Assembly: GCA_902797965.1 (NCBI GenBank)
Contig: CADBUY010000010.1
Coordinates: forward strand, 1 to 57,745
Direction: 5' to 3'
DNA: 57,745 nt
Source: an uncultured bacterium
GTDB taxonomy: Bacteria > Cyanobacteriota > Vampirovibrionia > Gastranaerophilales > Gastranaerophilaceae
The position numbers and the translations under genes were made by a program. Below are positions 26,689-35,250 of the stretch, piece after piece; the first letter of the stretch is position 1; the number at the start of each line of letters is the position of its first letter. The notes under the pieces are model-generated. The model was given only the letters and a program-made list of their open reading frames with translations. It ran no database searches and was not told where the DNA came from.

Positions 26689-26709
26689 TATTGCTCCTTA
26701 AAAAATACT

Positions 26710-26784
26710 CTTATGTATATATAAAGTATTTCTTTGTAAAGAAATTGACTTTTTTTTTCGAAATTCTTAATATTTGTTAACAAT
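26710..26784 (-). promoter_or_regulatory. Composite promoter: degenerate HLR1-like repeat plus box
   Basis: In gene orientation ATTGTTAACAAATATTAA (26767-26784; three mismatches to HLR1) is followed after 39 bases by ACTTTATATATACATAAG (26710-26727), 21 bases before the start codon. The MITE-like element copy 2 begins at 26786, right against the HLR1-like repeat. Confidence 0.5.
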
Positions 26785-26785
26785 A

Positions 26786-26942
26786 GAGTGTGCGGAAAAA
26801 GTCAAAAAATGACAATTTTTCGAACTTTTTCAAACACGACCTAAAGTTTGTGAAATGCGGGTCGTGTGCGGGATAGCACACAACCCGCATTGAAACCGTT
26901 CTATGGAGCTTGCGGAAAAATTAAAATTTTTCTCGCAAGCTC
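26786..26942 (+). mobile_element. 157-bp palindromic MITE-like element, copy 2
   Basis: Same length and three-hairpin layout as the copies at 7992 and 45097. The last hairpin (26906-26942) is the exact reverse complement of that of copy 3. Flanks are AATA and ATAG, so only three bases of a target duplication remain visible. The rest of the gap up to 27012 holds a possible promoter TTGCTA-17-TATCTT (26977-27005). Confidence 0.83.
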
Positions 26943-27011
26943 ATAGAATCGGAAAATCTAGTAAAATTGCCTTTTATTGCTAAAAGCTGTTGTTTATAGT
27001 ATCTTAGTCTT

Positions 27012-27941
27012 GTGGATAATAATGTGTTAAATTTTAGTGAGATTTTAAATGATTGTGGGGTAGAAAGTGAGCCGCCTGATGAGGTGCTTAAAAATCTTGT
27101 TTCAATAGAAGAATTTTATAATTCCGATGAGATAGTAGAAATATATAACTATATACTGACAAATGTTAAAAACTATGACATATTGTCCGGAGTGGTTAAA
27201 CTTTCAGACTCTCGTAAAGCATCTTCAACATTATCAGTATTGATTGATATACTTTTGTTAAAAAATAAAGAGCAGGATGATTCTGATGAATTGATTAATT
27301 TACGTGTGCTGTGCGCAAAAGCAATTTCTAATTATAAAGACGCTTCAACGCTGGGTGCTTTATTATATTGCCTTAATAATAAAAACGAAAATTATAAAAT
27401 CAGACTTGCGTGTGCTGATGCTCTTGGAAGAATTGGTGATAAATATGCAGTTGAGCCTTTGATTGATGTTGTTAAAGATGATAATGAAAAATCAATTTAT
27501 GTAAAAGAGTCTGCAACCTTTGCGCTTGGTCTGATTGGGGATTCCAGTGCTATAGATCCTTTAGTTGCTATAATGGATGCAAAGCAGGGTATTTGGGATA
27601 AATTTTCTTTTCTTAAAGAAAAAATTGTGGAAGCACTTGGCAGACTAAATATAAATAACAGAAAAGTTCTTCATGTATTTAAAAATTCTCTTATAGACGC
27701 TTCTCCAATGGTTAGGATTAATGCAATAGAAGCTCTAATGAACAGTGAATTTGAAGAAGCACCCGAGTTAATAAGAACAGCATTACAAGACTCAGATGAA
27801 GAAGTTCAAAGAAATGCTTTAATTGCATTATATAATATAATTGGGCGTGATATTCTTGACGAAGTAATATCGCTTCCAGTATATTCAAAATTTTTAAAAG
27901 AAGAAGCTAAAAATATTATAGAGGAATATGAGGAGGGGTAA
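27012..27941 (+). CDS. HEAT-repeat protein
   Basis: The 309-residue protein has PBS-lyase-type HEAT repeats across residues about 95-300 (RLACADALGRIGDKYAVEPLIDVV, VKESATFALGLIGDSSAIDPLVAIM, VRINAIEALMNSEFEEAPELI). Cyanobacteria use such proteins as phycobilin lyases, but without phycobilisome genes here a general scaffold role is likelier. The start is GTG with no Shine-Dalgarno sequence; a weak -10 lies six bases upstream, so it may be leaderless. It abuts queC directly (stop and next start adjacent), forming an operon with queC and the DUF366 gene. The first 90 residues are helical and unassigned. Confidence 0.88.
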   Translation: MDNNVLNFSEILNDCGVESEPPDEVLKNLVSIEEFYNSDEIVEIYNYILTNVKNYDILSGVVKLSDSRKASSTLSVLIDILLLKNKEQDDSDELINLRVLCAKAISNYKDASTLGALLYCLNNKNENYKIRLACADALGRIGDKYAVEPLIDVVKDDNEKSIYVKESATFALGLIGDSSAIDPLVAIMDAKQGIWDKFSFLKEKIVEALGRLNINNRKVLHVFKNSLIDASPMVRINAIEALMNSEFEEAPELIRTALQDSDEEVQRNALIALYNIIGRDILDEVISLPVYSKFLKEEAKNIIEEYEEG

Positions 27942-28610
27942 ATGTCTTTAAAATCTATAATACTACTTTCCGGAGGCTTGGATTCCGTTGTAGCATTAGG
28001 TGCATATAAAGATGAATATGGTATAGAATTAGCTCTGACTTTTGATTATGGACAAAAATCCGTAAAATATGAAATTGAGTCCTCTCAAAAAATTTGTAAA
28101 TTCTATAATATAAAACATAAAGTTATAAAATTAGATTGGTTAAAAGAAATAACTAATACAGCTTTAGTTTCGGATTCAGAAATTCCAGTGAGTTCACTTG
28201 GAACAAATGAAAGTGCAAAACAGGTGTGGGTTCCTAATAGAAATGGATTATTTTTAAATATAGCGGCATCTTTTGCAGATTCTTATAATTATAATTATAT
28301 TATTTTTGGTGCAAACAAAGACGAAGGTCAAACATTTCCGGATAATACAGAAACATTCAGAGAAAAAATTTCAAAAGTTTTTGAGAGTTCAACACTGGTA
28401 AAGCCTAAAGTTATTGCTCCCTTGATAAATTTTTCAAAGGATGATATAGTTAAAATTGCGTTAGAGCATAATGTTCCGTTGGAATTAGTATGGAGTTGTT
28501 ATAATAATACGTCAAAGCATTGCGGAGTATGTGAATCTTGTGTTCATTTAAAAAATGCGTTAAGGCATAATAATGCAGACAAATATTTAGATATATTATT
28601 TGGAGAATAA
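27942..28610 (+). CDS. queC: 7-cyano-7-deazaguanine (preQ0) synthase
   Basis: QueC converts 7-carboxy-7-deazaguanine to preQ0 with ATP and ammonia, in queuosine biosynthesis. The 222-residue product has the PP-loop SGGLDSVVAL (residue 9 on), the FDYGQ motif, PNRNGLFLNIAASFA, GANKDEGQTFPDN, and the C-terminal zinc site (WSCYNNTSKHCGVCESC). All key residues appear intact. GAGGAGG precedes the ATG inside the end of the HEAT gene. It overlaps the DUF366 gene by one base. queD, queE and queF are not in the window. Confidence 0.96.
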   Translation: MSLKSIILLSGGLDSVVALGAYKDEYGIELALTFDYGQKSVKYEIESSQKICKFYNIKHKVIKLDWLKEITNTALVSDSEIPVSSLGTNESAKQVWVPNRNGLFLNIAASFADSYNYNYIIFGANKDEGQTFPDNTETFREKISKVFESSTLVKPKVIAPLINFSKDDIVKIALEHNVPLELVWSCYNNTSKHCGVCESCVHLKNALRHNNADKYLDILFGE

Positions 28611-29170
28611 TGAAAACAAAGTTTATAGACGAGGAAATTAAATATATAGGTTCACAACTTTCACCTCACTGGATTTATAAAAATTTTAAGCTTCAGGGTG
28701 ATGCAATTATCGCGTTTCAAGGTGAATGCAAAGTCGATTTGACTGAAATGGTTGATATTGAAGATGTTATAAATAATGAACCGATATACAGCAAATATAT
28801 GCTTAGTTTTATAACGGAACAATTTGGCATAAGTCTTAGTGAAGGTGTATTCAGACAACGTTTGTTGATGTGTATTATTAAAGAATTGCTTGAAGAAAAA
28901 GGTGTTTTTGTTGTTCGTAACGGCGATGATTTAATGATAGACGGCAAAAAATTGTCTGTTTCTATTGCTACAAAATCTGTTACTTCAATATTAATACATA
29001 CAGGTTTAAATATTTTATCTGAAGGTGCGCCTGTTTCTGCTTCCGGACTTAAAAGTGAACTTGGAATAGAAGATACAAAAGGTTTTGCGCTTGAAGTTAT
29101 GAAAAGATATGCTGCCGAGCTGGATGATATTAGTATGGCGTGTACTAAAGTCCGTGGTGTAATCGAATAG
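28610..29170 (+). CDS. DUF366-family protein
   Basis: The 186-residue protein fits DUF366, a family known mainly from archaea and some bacteria with no settled function. Recognisable parts are LSPHWIYKNFKLQGDAIIAFQGEC near the start, a Met/Val/Asp stretch (MVDIEDV), RQRLLMCIIKELL, and the strongly conserved NGDDLMIDGKKLSVSIAT followed by HTGLNI. It begins within queC's stop codon, so coupling is tight and a link to 7-deazaguanine metabolism or tRNA modification is plausible but inferred. No membrane segment or signal peptide. Confidence 0.8.
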   Translation: MKTKFIDEEIKYIGSQLSPHWIYKNFKLQGDAIIAFQGECKVDLTEMVDIEDVINNEPIYSKYMLSFITEQFGISLSEGVFRQRLLMCIIKELLEEKGVFVVRNGDDLMIDGKKLSVSIATKSVTSILIHTGLNILSEGAPVSASGLKSELGIEDTKGFALEVMKRYAAELDDISMACTKVRGVIE

Positions 29171-29182
29171 GGGGATGCTTGA

Positions 29183-29773
29183 ATGCCAAGTCGCGGTTAT
29201 AAAAAATATATGAAAAAAGAAACTCGACAAGGGGGAAATCCGTTTATTAAAATATTTATTATTTCCTTTTTTGGTATGTTGCTTCTTTTTACTGTGTTGT
29301 TCAATTATGTTTCAAAGGTCGTAACTGTTGATACATCAATTGGTGATTACAAAGAACAACAAGGCGATGATTTTGAAGATAAAAAAATAATTGACGTAAA
29401 TAGACTTGAGATGATTAAGAATGAAGATCAAGGAAGAGACTTTTCCGATTTAATGCAAAAACCTTCTGATGAAGCTCCTAAAACTGATAGTTCTGAAAAT
29501 GAGCAAAGTTATGATAGTGATAATGTTGTAGTTCAAAACTCTCAAGATATTGTGTATAAGGTTTATATAGGAACTTATACATCTGCAGAACAGGCAAAAG
29601 TTGCTAAAGAAATTATTCAAGAATCAGGCAGCGGACTTAATCCAATTGTGAAATGCATTGGAGCTAATGATTATACATTGCAAGCCGGTAGTTTTAAAAA
29701 TAAGCAAAGTGCTGATGCAATGCTAACTTCTATTCAAAGAAGCAACTTGCCCGGAAGAATTGTTAAAGAATAA
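29183..29773 (+). CDS. Membrane-anchored SPOR-domain protein
   Basis: The 196-residue protein has a basic N-terminus, one transmembrane helix (residues about 22-46, IKIFIISFFGMLLLFTVLFNYV), an acidic low-complexity linker, and a C-terminal SPOR-like domain (about 123-194, VYKVYIGTYTSAEQAKVAKEIIQ and YTLQAGSFKNKQSADAMLTSIQ). SPOR domains bind denuded glycan strands and often act at the division septum, with the domain outside the cytoplasm. It starts 12 bases after the DUF366 gene, with GGGGG upstream. An ATG at 29210 is an alternative start. Confidence 0.82.
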   Translation: MPSRGYKKYMKKETRQGGNPFIKIFIISFFGMLLLFTVLFNYVSKVVTVDTSIGDYKEQQGDDFEDKKIIDVNRLEMIKNEDQGRDFSDLMQKPSDEAPKTDSSENEQSYDSDNVVVQNSQDIVYKVYIGTYTSAEQAKVAKEIIQESGSGLNPIVKCIGANDYTLQAGSFKNKQSADAMLTSIQRSNLPGRIVKE

Positions 29774-29896
29774 AAATTAATCTTTACATCACGCAATATT
29801 TTAGTTTTTTTTTTAAGTTTTATGATAACATAATAATTATGAAAATCCGTTATGGGGAATTAAGACTATCACAGGTTAGTATAGGAGATTAGTTAA

Positions 29897-30511
29897 ATGC
29901 CTAATTATTTAACAAAGGAAGAGATAAAACAGTGGAGAAGCTCACTGGAGAAAATAACATTGGAAGAATTTGCAGCAAGATTGGGTAAAGAAGTTGAAGA
30001 AAGCAAGCCCACAAATGATGTTGTAGATATTGTTATGTCTAAAGGGACATCATCAAATACAGGTTCAAACTTAAATGAAGGTTTTTCCAGAATTGCTGAA
30101 CGTGCATTTGAAAGAGAACGTCAAATATCTCATACTCCATTTTCAATTTCTAAAAAAGATATGTCATTAAAACCAATGGATTTATCTGAAAATAAAAAAG
30201 TTGAAGTTAATGAAAAAATTGAGCAAGTATTAAATAAGAAAAAGGAAGTTAAACCGGCAAAGGCTGAACAAAACTCTTCTTTGTCAAATAGCGGTCAAAT
30301 AGTTTTGAAAAAATCTTTAACTGACAGAGAACAAATGGTTTTTGATTATTTATTAAATAATGTCGGAAAAACCGTTTATGCAAAAGATTTGGCAAAATTG
30401 TTGGATTTGCCAAGGGATTATGTATATAAATACATTAAAAATTTAAGAGCTAAAATAGAGGGCGATAAGTTAAAAAATGTTCCGTCAGGCGGTTTTGTTT
30501 TAACTGTATAA
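29897..30511 (+). CDS. Winged-helix-type DNA-binding protein
   Basis: The 204-residue product has a short helical N-terminus (about 1-35), a Ser/Lys-rich, probably disordered middle, and a C-terminal domain (about 137-204) that resembles a winged helix: LTDREQMVFDYLLNN, then VYAKDLAKLLDLPRDYVYKYIKNLRAKI and a wing with PSGGFVLTV. This resembles OmpR-type C-terminal domains without a receiver. AGGAG lies upstream of the ATG. It is followed by the DUF262-like gene after one base. A role as a regulator is inferred from the fold only. Confidence 0.7.
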   Translation: MPNYLTKEEIKQWRSSLEKITLEEFAARLGKEVEESKPTNDVVDIVMSKGTSSNTGSNLNEGFSRIAERAFERERQISHTPFSISKKDMSLKPMDLSENKKVEVNEKIEQVLNKKKEVKPAKAEQNSSLSNSGQIVLKKSLTDREQMVFDYLLNNVGKTVYAKDLAKLLDLPRDYVYKYIKNLRAKIEGDKLKNVPSGGFVLTV

Positions 30512-30512
30512 T

Positions 30513-31610
30513 ATGGAAGTAGTTAATTTACTAAAGTTTTTGAATAGTGTTAATGACTTGTACGCCTTAGACTATGCAGGGTGTGATAAAGAATTGGTAA
30601 ATTTTCTGGATTTGATGACAGAAGATGAACAATTTACAAGATCTATTGATTTAGGGCTTATATTTATTACACAGCAGACTCTGGAAAAGTATACTATTGT
30701 TGATGGGTTATCCAGAATACTTTCGTTGTCTTTGCTTTTGCATGCAATATGTGAATGCTATAAAAAGACTACTTCGCAGAATGCAAATGCAATTAAAACT
30801 ATTAGAAAGAAGTATCTATTTAGCGGAAAAAATCGTTTTAAACTGCATTTACCTGAAAAATATGCACAACTGTATGAAAAAATAATTAATGGTGAAAGGC
30901 TTTCAGGACATGAAAAGTCTTCGCCTATGTTTGTGCTGTTACATAATTTTTGGGCACAAATTAAGGATGAAAAATTGCATGCTGCAAATATCTTCAAAAT
31001 GCTTCAAAAAATTAACGTAACGCTTGTTGAAACAGATGAAGTTTCTCAAAGAGATTTGTATTATAAAATTAACAGCAATAAATATGATATTAATCAAATT
31101 ATATTAATTGATGATTATATGAAAGAAAAAGGTGTTATTAACCATTGGAATAAGATTAAGCAGTCATATTTTGTTGAAAAAGATGATGCTTCAAAGTTTT
31201 TAAAAGACTTCTTTATCACAAAATTTAACTATAAAAAATTTAAACCTGAAAGAGTATATGAAAGTTTTGTCAATTATATAGAGACAATGCTTCAATTTAT
31301 GCCAATTGATACAATTTTAAAAAATTTAGAGCGTTCTGCAATGCTTTATTTTAATATGTTGAATATAAATTTTAAAAATGAAGATATACGTCATTTGCTA
31401 ATTAGTATTAAAAGGCATAAGGGTGAAGATACTTACGCTTATATTTTAAGCGTATATGAAGATTTTTATTCCGGTAATATATCTGAATCTATTTTTATTG
31501 AAATACTTAATACAATTGATGAATACCTTAAAAAACGCGAAAAAACCGGTAAAAATATAGATTTTAATGAACTTGTCCAGTATTTAAATACATTAATTAG
31601 TTTCAAATAG
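30513..31610 (+). CDS. Degenerate DUF262 (GmrSD/ParB-like) protein
   Basis: The 365-residue protein follows the layout of DUF262 proteins, whose N-domain has a ParB/Srx-like fold and in GmrSD acts in restriction of modified DNA. Here FTRSIDLGLIFI and YTIVDGLSRILSLSLLLHAI (residues 60-79) align with the usual FLGSIV and VDGQQRLTTLTLLL, and YYKINSNKYDINQIILIDDY with FERINSTG-type segments. The catalytic-type DGQQR is DGLSR (64-68), and no HNH (DUF1524) domain follows. It may be a non-catalytic descendant. It is coupled to the winged-helix gene (one-base gap). The call is by eye and only moderately sure. Confidence 0.5.
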   Translation: MEVVNLLKFLNSVNDLYALDYAGCDKELVNFLDLMTEDEQFTRSIDLGLIFITQQTLEKYTIVDGLSRILSLSLLLHAICECYKKTTSQNANAIKTIRKKYLFSGKNRFKLHLPEKYAQLYEKIINGERLSGHEKSSPMFVLLHNFWAQIKDEKLHAANIFKMLQKINVTLVETDEVSQRDLYYKINSNKYDINQIILIDDYMKEKGVINHWNKIKQSYFVEKDDASKFLKDFFITKFNYKKFKPERVYESFVNYIETMLQFMPIDTILKNLERSAMLYFNMLNINFKNEDIRHLLISIKRHKGEDTYAYILSVYEDFYSGNISESIFIEILNTIDEYLKKREKTGKNIDFNELVQYLNTLISFK

Positions 31611-31704
31611 TTAAAATTGGAAAATACATTAATAAAAATTTTTATAATAGTTGTATACTGGAAATAGTAGGAAAAGAAAAAGATTTAATATTGGAGGCAC
31701 TGTT

Positions 31705-31992
31705 ATGGAAAACCGTAAAAGTGATGTTTTGTTATACCAAAATGATGTATTTGATAAATTGTATTATGCAAATACTCTCGTTAATATGACTAAAACTTCT
31801 TGTCTGGAGAGAGAAATAAAAGGTCAATATTATGGAGTTACAGATGAAAATCTTAAAAAACTAAGTAATGAAAGAAACGAATATATAGCAATGTTGGAGT
31901 TAATATCTGACAAATTGTCAGATATTTTTAATTTAAATTTAGGAATAGAAGAGGAGCTGTCTTTACAAAAGAATACCGACAATCGCTGCTGA
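31705..31992 (+). CDS. Small helical protein of unknown function
   Basis: The 95-residue product starts MENRKSDVLLYQNDVFDKLY, at an ATG preceded by GGAGG with good spacing; a longer frame from 31651 lacks a ribosome binding site. It is almost wholly helical and Leu/Glu/Lys-rich, consistent with a coiled coil (about residues 25-85), and has no signal peptide. Its last 30 bases overlap the convergent CNT transporter gene. A TATAAT-like box lies near 31643. No function can be given. Confidence 0.65.
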   Translation: MENRKSDVLLYQNDVFDKLYYANTLVNMTKTSCLEREIKGQYYGVTDENLKKLSNERNEYIAMLELISDKLSDIFNLNLGIEEELSLQKNTDNRC

Positions 31993-33231
31993 TAAATAAC
32001 AGCTTAATGTTCCGCAGACCAATGCTCTTAAACTCAATCTTGCAAGATTTTTTCTTTGGTTTGGTGCAAGTTCTCCAATACCGCCGATTTGAATTGCTAT
32101 TGAACCAAAGTTCCCGAAACTGCATAAAGCAAAACTTGCAATCATAAAACTTTTTGCTTCCAGTGCGGATGCTACATGAGATAAATTTATGTATGCAACC
32201 ATCTCATTCAAAACAATTTTAGTACCCATAAGAGAACCAACTATTGATGCATCTTTAAATGGAACTCCAAGAATAAGTGCAAACCACATAAATATTTTAC
32301 CTAGTATGTAACTTAAAGAAAGGTTATTTAAGAATGCCAAGTGAGAACACCCCGGAACATATTTGTATATTAAAGCTCCGCCCAGTCCCAGCGTCCAGTC
32401 GATAAATGCAACTAACGCTACAAGAGCTAAAATCATTGCTGTTACATTTATAGCAACTTTCATACCATCTCCGGCACCGTTTGATATTGCTTCAAACACA
32501 TTTGTATAAGTTCTTCTTTTTGATATCTTGATATTATCTCTTGTTTCAGGCTCACCTGTTTCAGGGTATATGATTTTTGCTAATATTAGTGCACCCGGTG
32601 CTGCCATCACAGATGAAGCAAGAAGATAGTGTGCAGGTATCCCCATTCCTATGTATATCGGCATAATTGCTCCTGATATACAAGCCATACTTCCTGCCAT
32701 TGATGCTAATAATTCTGAACGTGTCAGTTTTTCCAGGTATGGTTTAATCATAATTTGTGCAACAATCTGACCAACGAATGCGCTTGCAACATTTGAAAGT
32801 GCTTCTGCCCCTGATACTTTCATTATTTTGTTCATTGCTTTACCTAAAACTGCAACTACTCTTTGCATAATGCCGTAGTGATAAAGTATGTTTACAAGAA
32901 CCATCATAAAAATACTTGAGCAGATTAATTGTAATGCAAATACGCTGCTGTTATTTTCAAATAATTCTGCTAAACGTGTGTTATTTAGTAACGGACCAAA
33001 TACAAACTGACCGCCCTCGTATGCAAAGTCTAATATTTTTCTTATGAAAGCACCAATTAATAAAAACATCTTTTCACCAACTGGCACCTTAAAAATGAAT
33101 ATTGCTAACAAAATTTGTAGTAAAAATCCCATACCAACTGTTTTATAATTAATAGCTTTTTTATTGTTAGACATAAGAAATGCTATTAAAAATATAACAA
33201 CTATACCAATCAGCCCTACAAATCTTTCCAT
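31963..33231 (-). CDS. Concentrative nucleoside transporter (CNT/NupC family)
   Basis: This inner-membrane cation-coupled nucleoside importer has 422 residues with the family's segments: N-terminal helices (NNKKAINYKTVGMGFLLQI), the gate domain with the FVFGPLLNN motif, VFALQLICSSIFMMVLVNILYHYG, GAEALSNVASAFVGQIVAQIMIKPYL, IPAHYLLASSVMAAPGALILAKI and near the end ASFALCSFGNFGSIAIQIGG. These match NupC and YeiM-type proteins well. It suggests salvage of nucleosides from the surroundings, as expected in a gut or host-linked habitat. It is monocistronic and divergent from nadE. Confidence 0.94.
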   Translation of the reverse strand: MERFVGLIGIVVIFLIAFLMSNNKKAINYKTVGMGFLLQILLAIFIFKVPVGEKMFLLIGAFIRKILDFAYEGGQFVFGPLLNNTRLAELFENNSSVFALQLICSSIFMMVLVNILYHYGIMQRVVAVLGKAMNKIMKVSGAEALSNVASAFVGQIVAQIMIKPYLEKLTRSELLASMAGSMACISGAIMPIYIGMGIPAHYLLASSVMAAPGALILAKIIYPETGEPETRDNIKISKRRTYTNVFEAISNGAGDGMKVAINVTAMILALVALVAFIDWTLGLGGALIYKYVPGCSHLAFLNNLSLSYILGKIFMWFALILGVPFKDASIVGSLMGTKIVLNEMVAYINLSHVASALEAKSFMIASFALCSFGNFGSIAIQIGGIGELAPNQRKNLARLSLRALVCGTLSCYLSAAIVGILL

Positions 33232-33348
33232 ACTTTATCAACTCCTAAATAACTCTATATGTTGATTATACCAAAAACGTATAAAAGGTAAAGTTTATAT
33301 AAAGATACTCACTATTTCAAGTATAATATGAATTAAGGGAGAGATACT

Positions 33349-35250
33349 ATGCAAAATTTATTTTCATTGATAGCTAATGCTGATAATTGTATAAAAAATG
33401 GTCAAGAAATTAACAGTGGTGTTTTGTCTGAGTTGAAGTGCATTGTAAATATTAATAAATATATAGGAGTTGCTCAAATTAATATCAATTCAGGTAATTT
33501 AGAATTTAATTCTAAAAAAATTGCCAAGTATATTAAATTTGCTGAAAATATTGGTCTTGAAGCTCTTATTTTTCCGGAATTATCTTTGTTAGGGTATCCT
33601 TTACAAGATACAATAAGCAGATTCCCTAATATAATAAAAGAAGCTGAAAAATGGTTAAACGCTCTTGCTAAATTAGCTGAAAACACAGTTGTTCTTGTTG
33701 GGTTTCCTGAATTTTATAAAGAAAATCTTTATTATAATTCAATAGCTGTTTTACATCACAGTGGTATAAAAGGTGTATTTAGAAAAAATATTATTTCTTT
33801 TTCTTCACGCATTAATGATGAAAAATATCAAGTTCCGTCATCAGAGTCAGGTTTTATTTCTTATGATAATTCTTTATCTGATGCTTCACTTTATAATAAG
33901 TATAATATTTTTGTCGGTGCAGATAGCTTAAATAAAGTTAATGACAATAATTCCATTATATCAATAGTTTGTGCTGCAAATAATTATAAAGCCAACAGAG
34001 AGCTATTAAAGAATAAAAAATTATCTAATTTTGCTAAAAATTCATCAAAACCACTTTTATATGTAAATCAGGTTGGTGCAAATGATAATATTATGTTTGA
34101 CGGAATTAGCTGTGCATATAATTCAAAAGGTGAATTAATCGCAAGAGCTAGTGCCTTTGAAGAACAACTGTTAGTTGTTAATCCTTATGAGGATATCGGT
34201 AAAGTTTATGAATTACCTTTTGGATTTGAGGATTATGTATTCGGACGAAATGAATTTTCTTTGAATTATGATTATGATTTAGAAAGAACTTATAATGCTC
34301 TTGTTCTGAGTGTAAAAGATTATTTCAAAAAATGCGGATTTAAACGTGCGGTTCTTGGTTTATCAGGTGGTCTTGATTCAACTGTATGTGCCGTAATTGT
34401 AGCTGATGCAATAGGTAAAGAAAATGTATACGGAGTTTCTATGCCATCCCATATTACAAGCAGCGAAAGTAAATCAGACGCCGAACAGCTTGCTAATAAT
34501 TTAGGAATTCATTTTACAGAAGCTCCAATTCGTTCTATGATTGATACAACAACAGAGAGCTTTAATGAGTTATTCTCAAAAGTTGAATGTGATTGGAATG
34601 ACAGATATAAAAAATCCTTTACTCCTGATAATATTCAGGCTCGTTCCAGAGCTATGATTTTGTGGGGTATTAGTAATGAATTCCCGAGTTGTATTCCAAT
34701 TGCGACATCAGATAAATCAGAAGCATATATGGGTTATGCAACGATTAATGGTGATATGTCAGGCGGTTTTGCTCCAATTGCTGATGTTACAAAGACAAAA
34801 TTATTTGCTTTGGCGCGTTGGTTAAACAAAAACAGAAATGAAAAAAATGTTATTCCTGAATCTGTTATTCAAAAAAGACCCGGTGCTGAATTGGCTATAG
34901 ATCCAAAAACAGGTAAACCTCTTATTGCAGAAGATGCACTAATGCCTTATGAATTTTTGGATGAAATTATTTGGAGGATTGAAAACCGGCAAGAAACTTA
35001 TGATGATATGCTTAAATCAACATTTACTTACGAAAAGCAGCATGATATTTCTAAAGAACAAAAAGAAGAATGGCTAAAAAAATTCTATAAGAGAATGTCT
35101 ACCGCATTTTATAAGTGGTCAATAATGCCTCCTTTTGTTGCAATAGAGCCTCATTCAATTAATAAATGTGATTATGTACAACCTATTACATCATCAGGTA
35201 TTAATTATATTGGTGTAAGTGATGAATATATTAATGAATGCTTAGCGTAG
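33349..35250 (+). CDS. nadE: Glutamine-dependent-type NAD+ synthetase, glutaminase Cys apparently lost
   Basis: NadE amidates deamido-NAD. The 633-residue protein has an N-terminal nitrilase-type domain (residues about 35-300) and a C-terminal synthetase domain (about 310-633) with the ATP-binding SGGLDSTVCAV and IATSDKSEAYMGYATINGDMSGGF. In the nitrilase domain the catalytic Glu (E77, FPELSLLGYP) and Lys (K146, FRKNII) are seen, but where the family has ICEDIW this protein reads FVGADSL (residues 188-194), so the Cys nucleophile seems to be Gly. It may then depend on free ammonia. GGGAGAG precedes the ATG. Its end overlaps the convergent TPR gene by 20 bases. Confidence 0.93.
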   Translation: MQNLFSLIANADNCIKNGQEINSGVLSELKCIVNINKYIGVAQININSGNLEFNSKKIAKYIKFAENIGLEALIFPELSLLGYPLQDTISRFPNIIKEAEKWLNALAKLAENTVVLVGFPEFYKENLYYNSIAVLHHSGIKGVFRKNIISFSSRINDEKYQVPSSESGFISYDNSLSDASLYNKYNIFVGADSLNKVNDNNSIISIVCAANNYKANRELLKNKKLSNFAKNSSKPLLYVNQVGANDNIMFDGISCAYNSKGELIARASAFEEQLLVVNPYEDIGKVYELPFGFEDYVFGRNEFSLNYDYDLERTYNALVLSVKDYFKKCGFKRAVLGLSGGLDSTVCAVIVADAIGKENVYGVSMPSHITSSESKSDAEQLANNLGIHFTEAPIRSMIDTTTESFNELFSKVECDWNDRYKKSFTPDNIQARSRAMILWGISNEFPSCIPIATSDKSEAYMGYATINGDMSGGFAPIADVTKTKLFALARWLNKNRNEKNVIPESVIQKRPGAELAIDPKTGKPLIAEDALMPYEFLDEIIWRIENRQETYDDMLKSTFTYEKQHDISKEQKEEWLKKFYKRMSTAFYKWSIMPPFVAIEPHSINKCDYVQPITSSGINYIGVSDEYINECLA

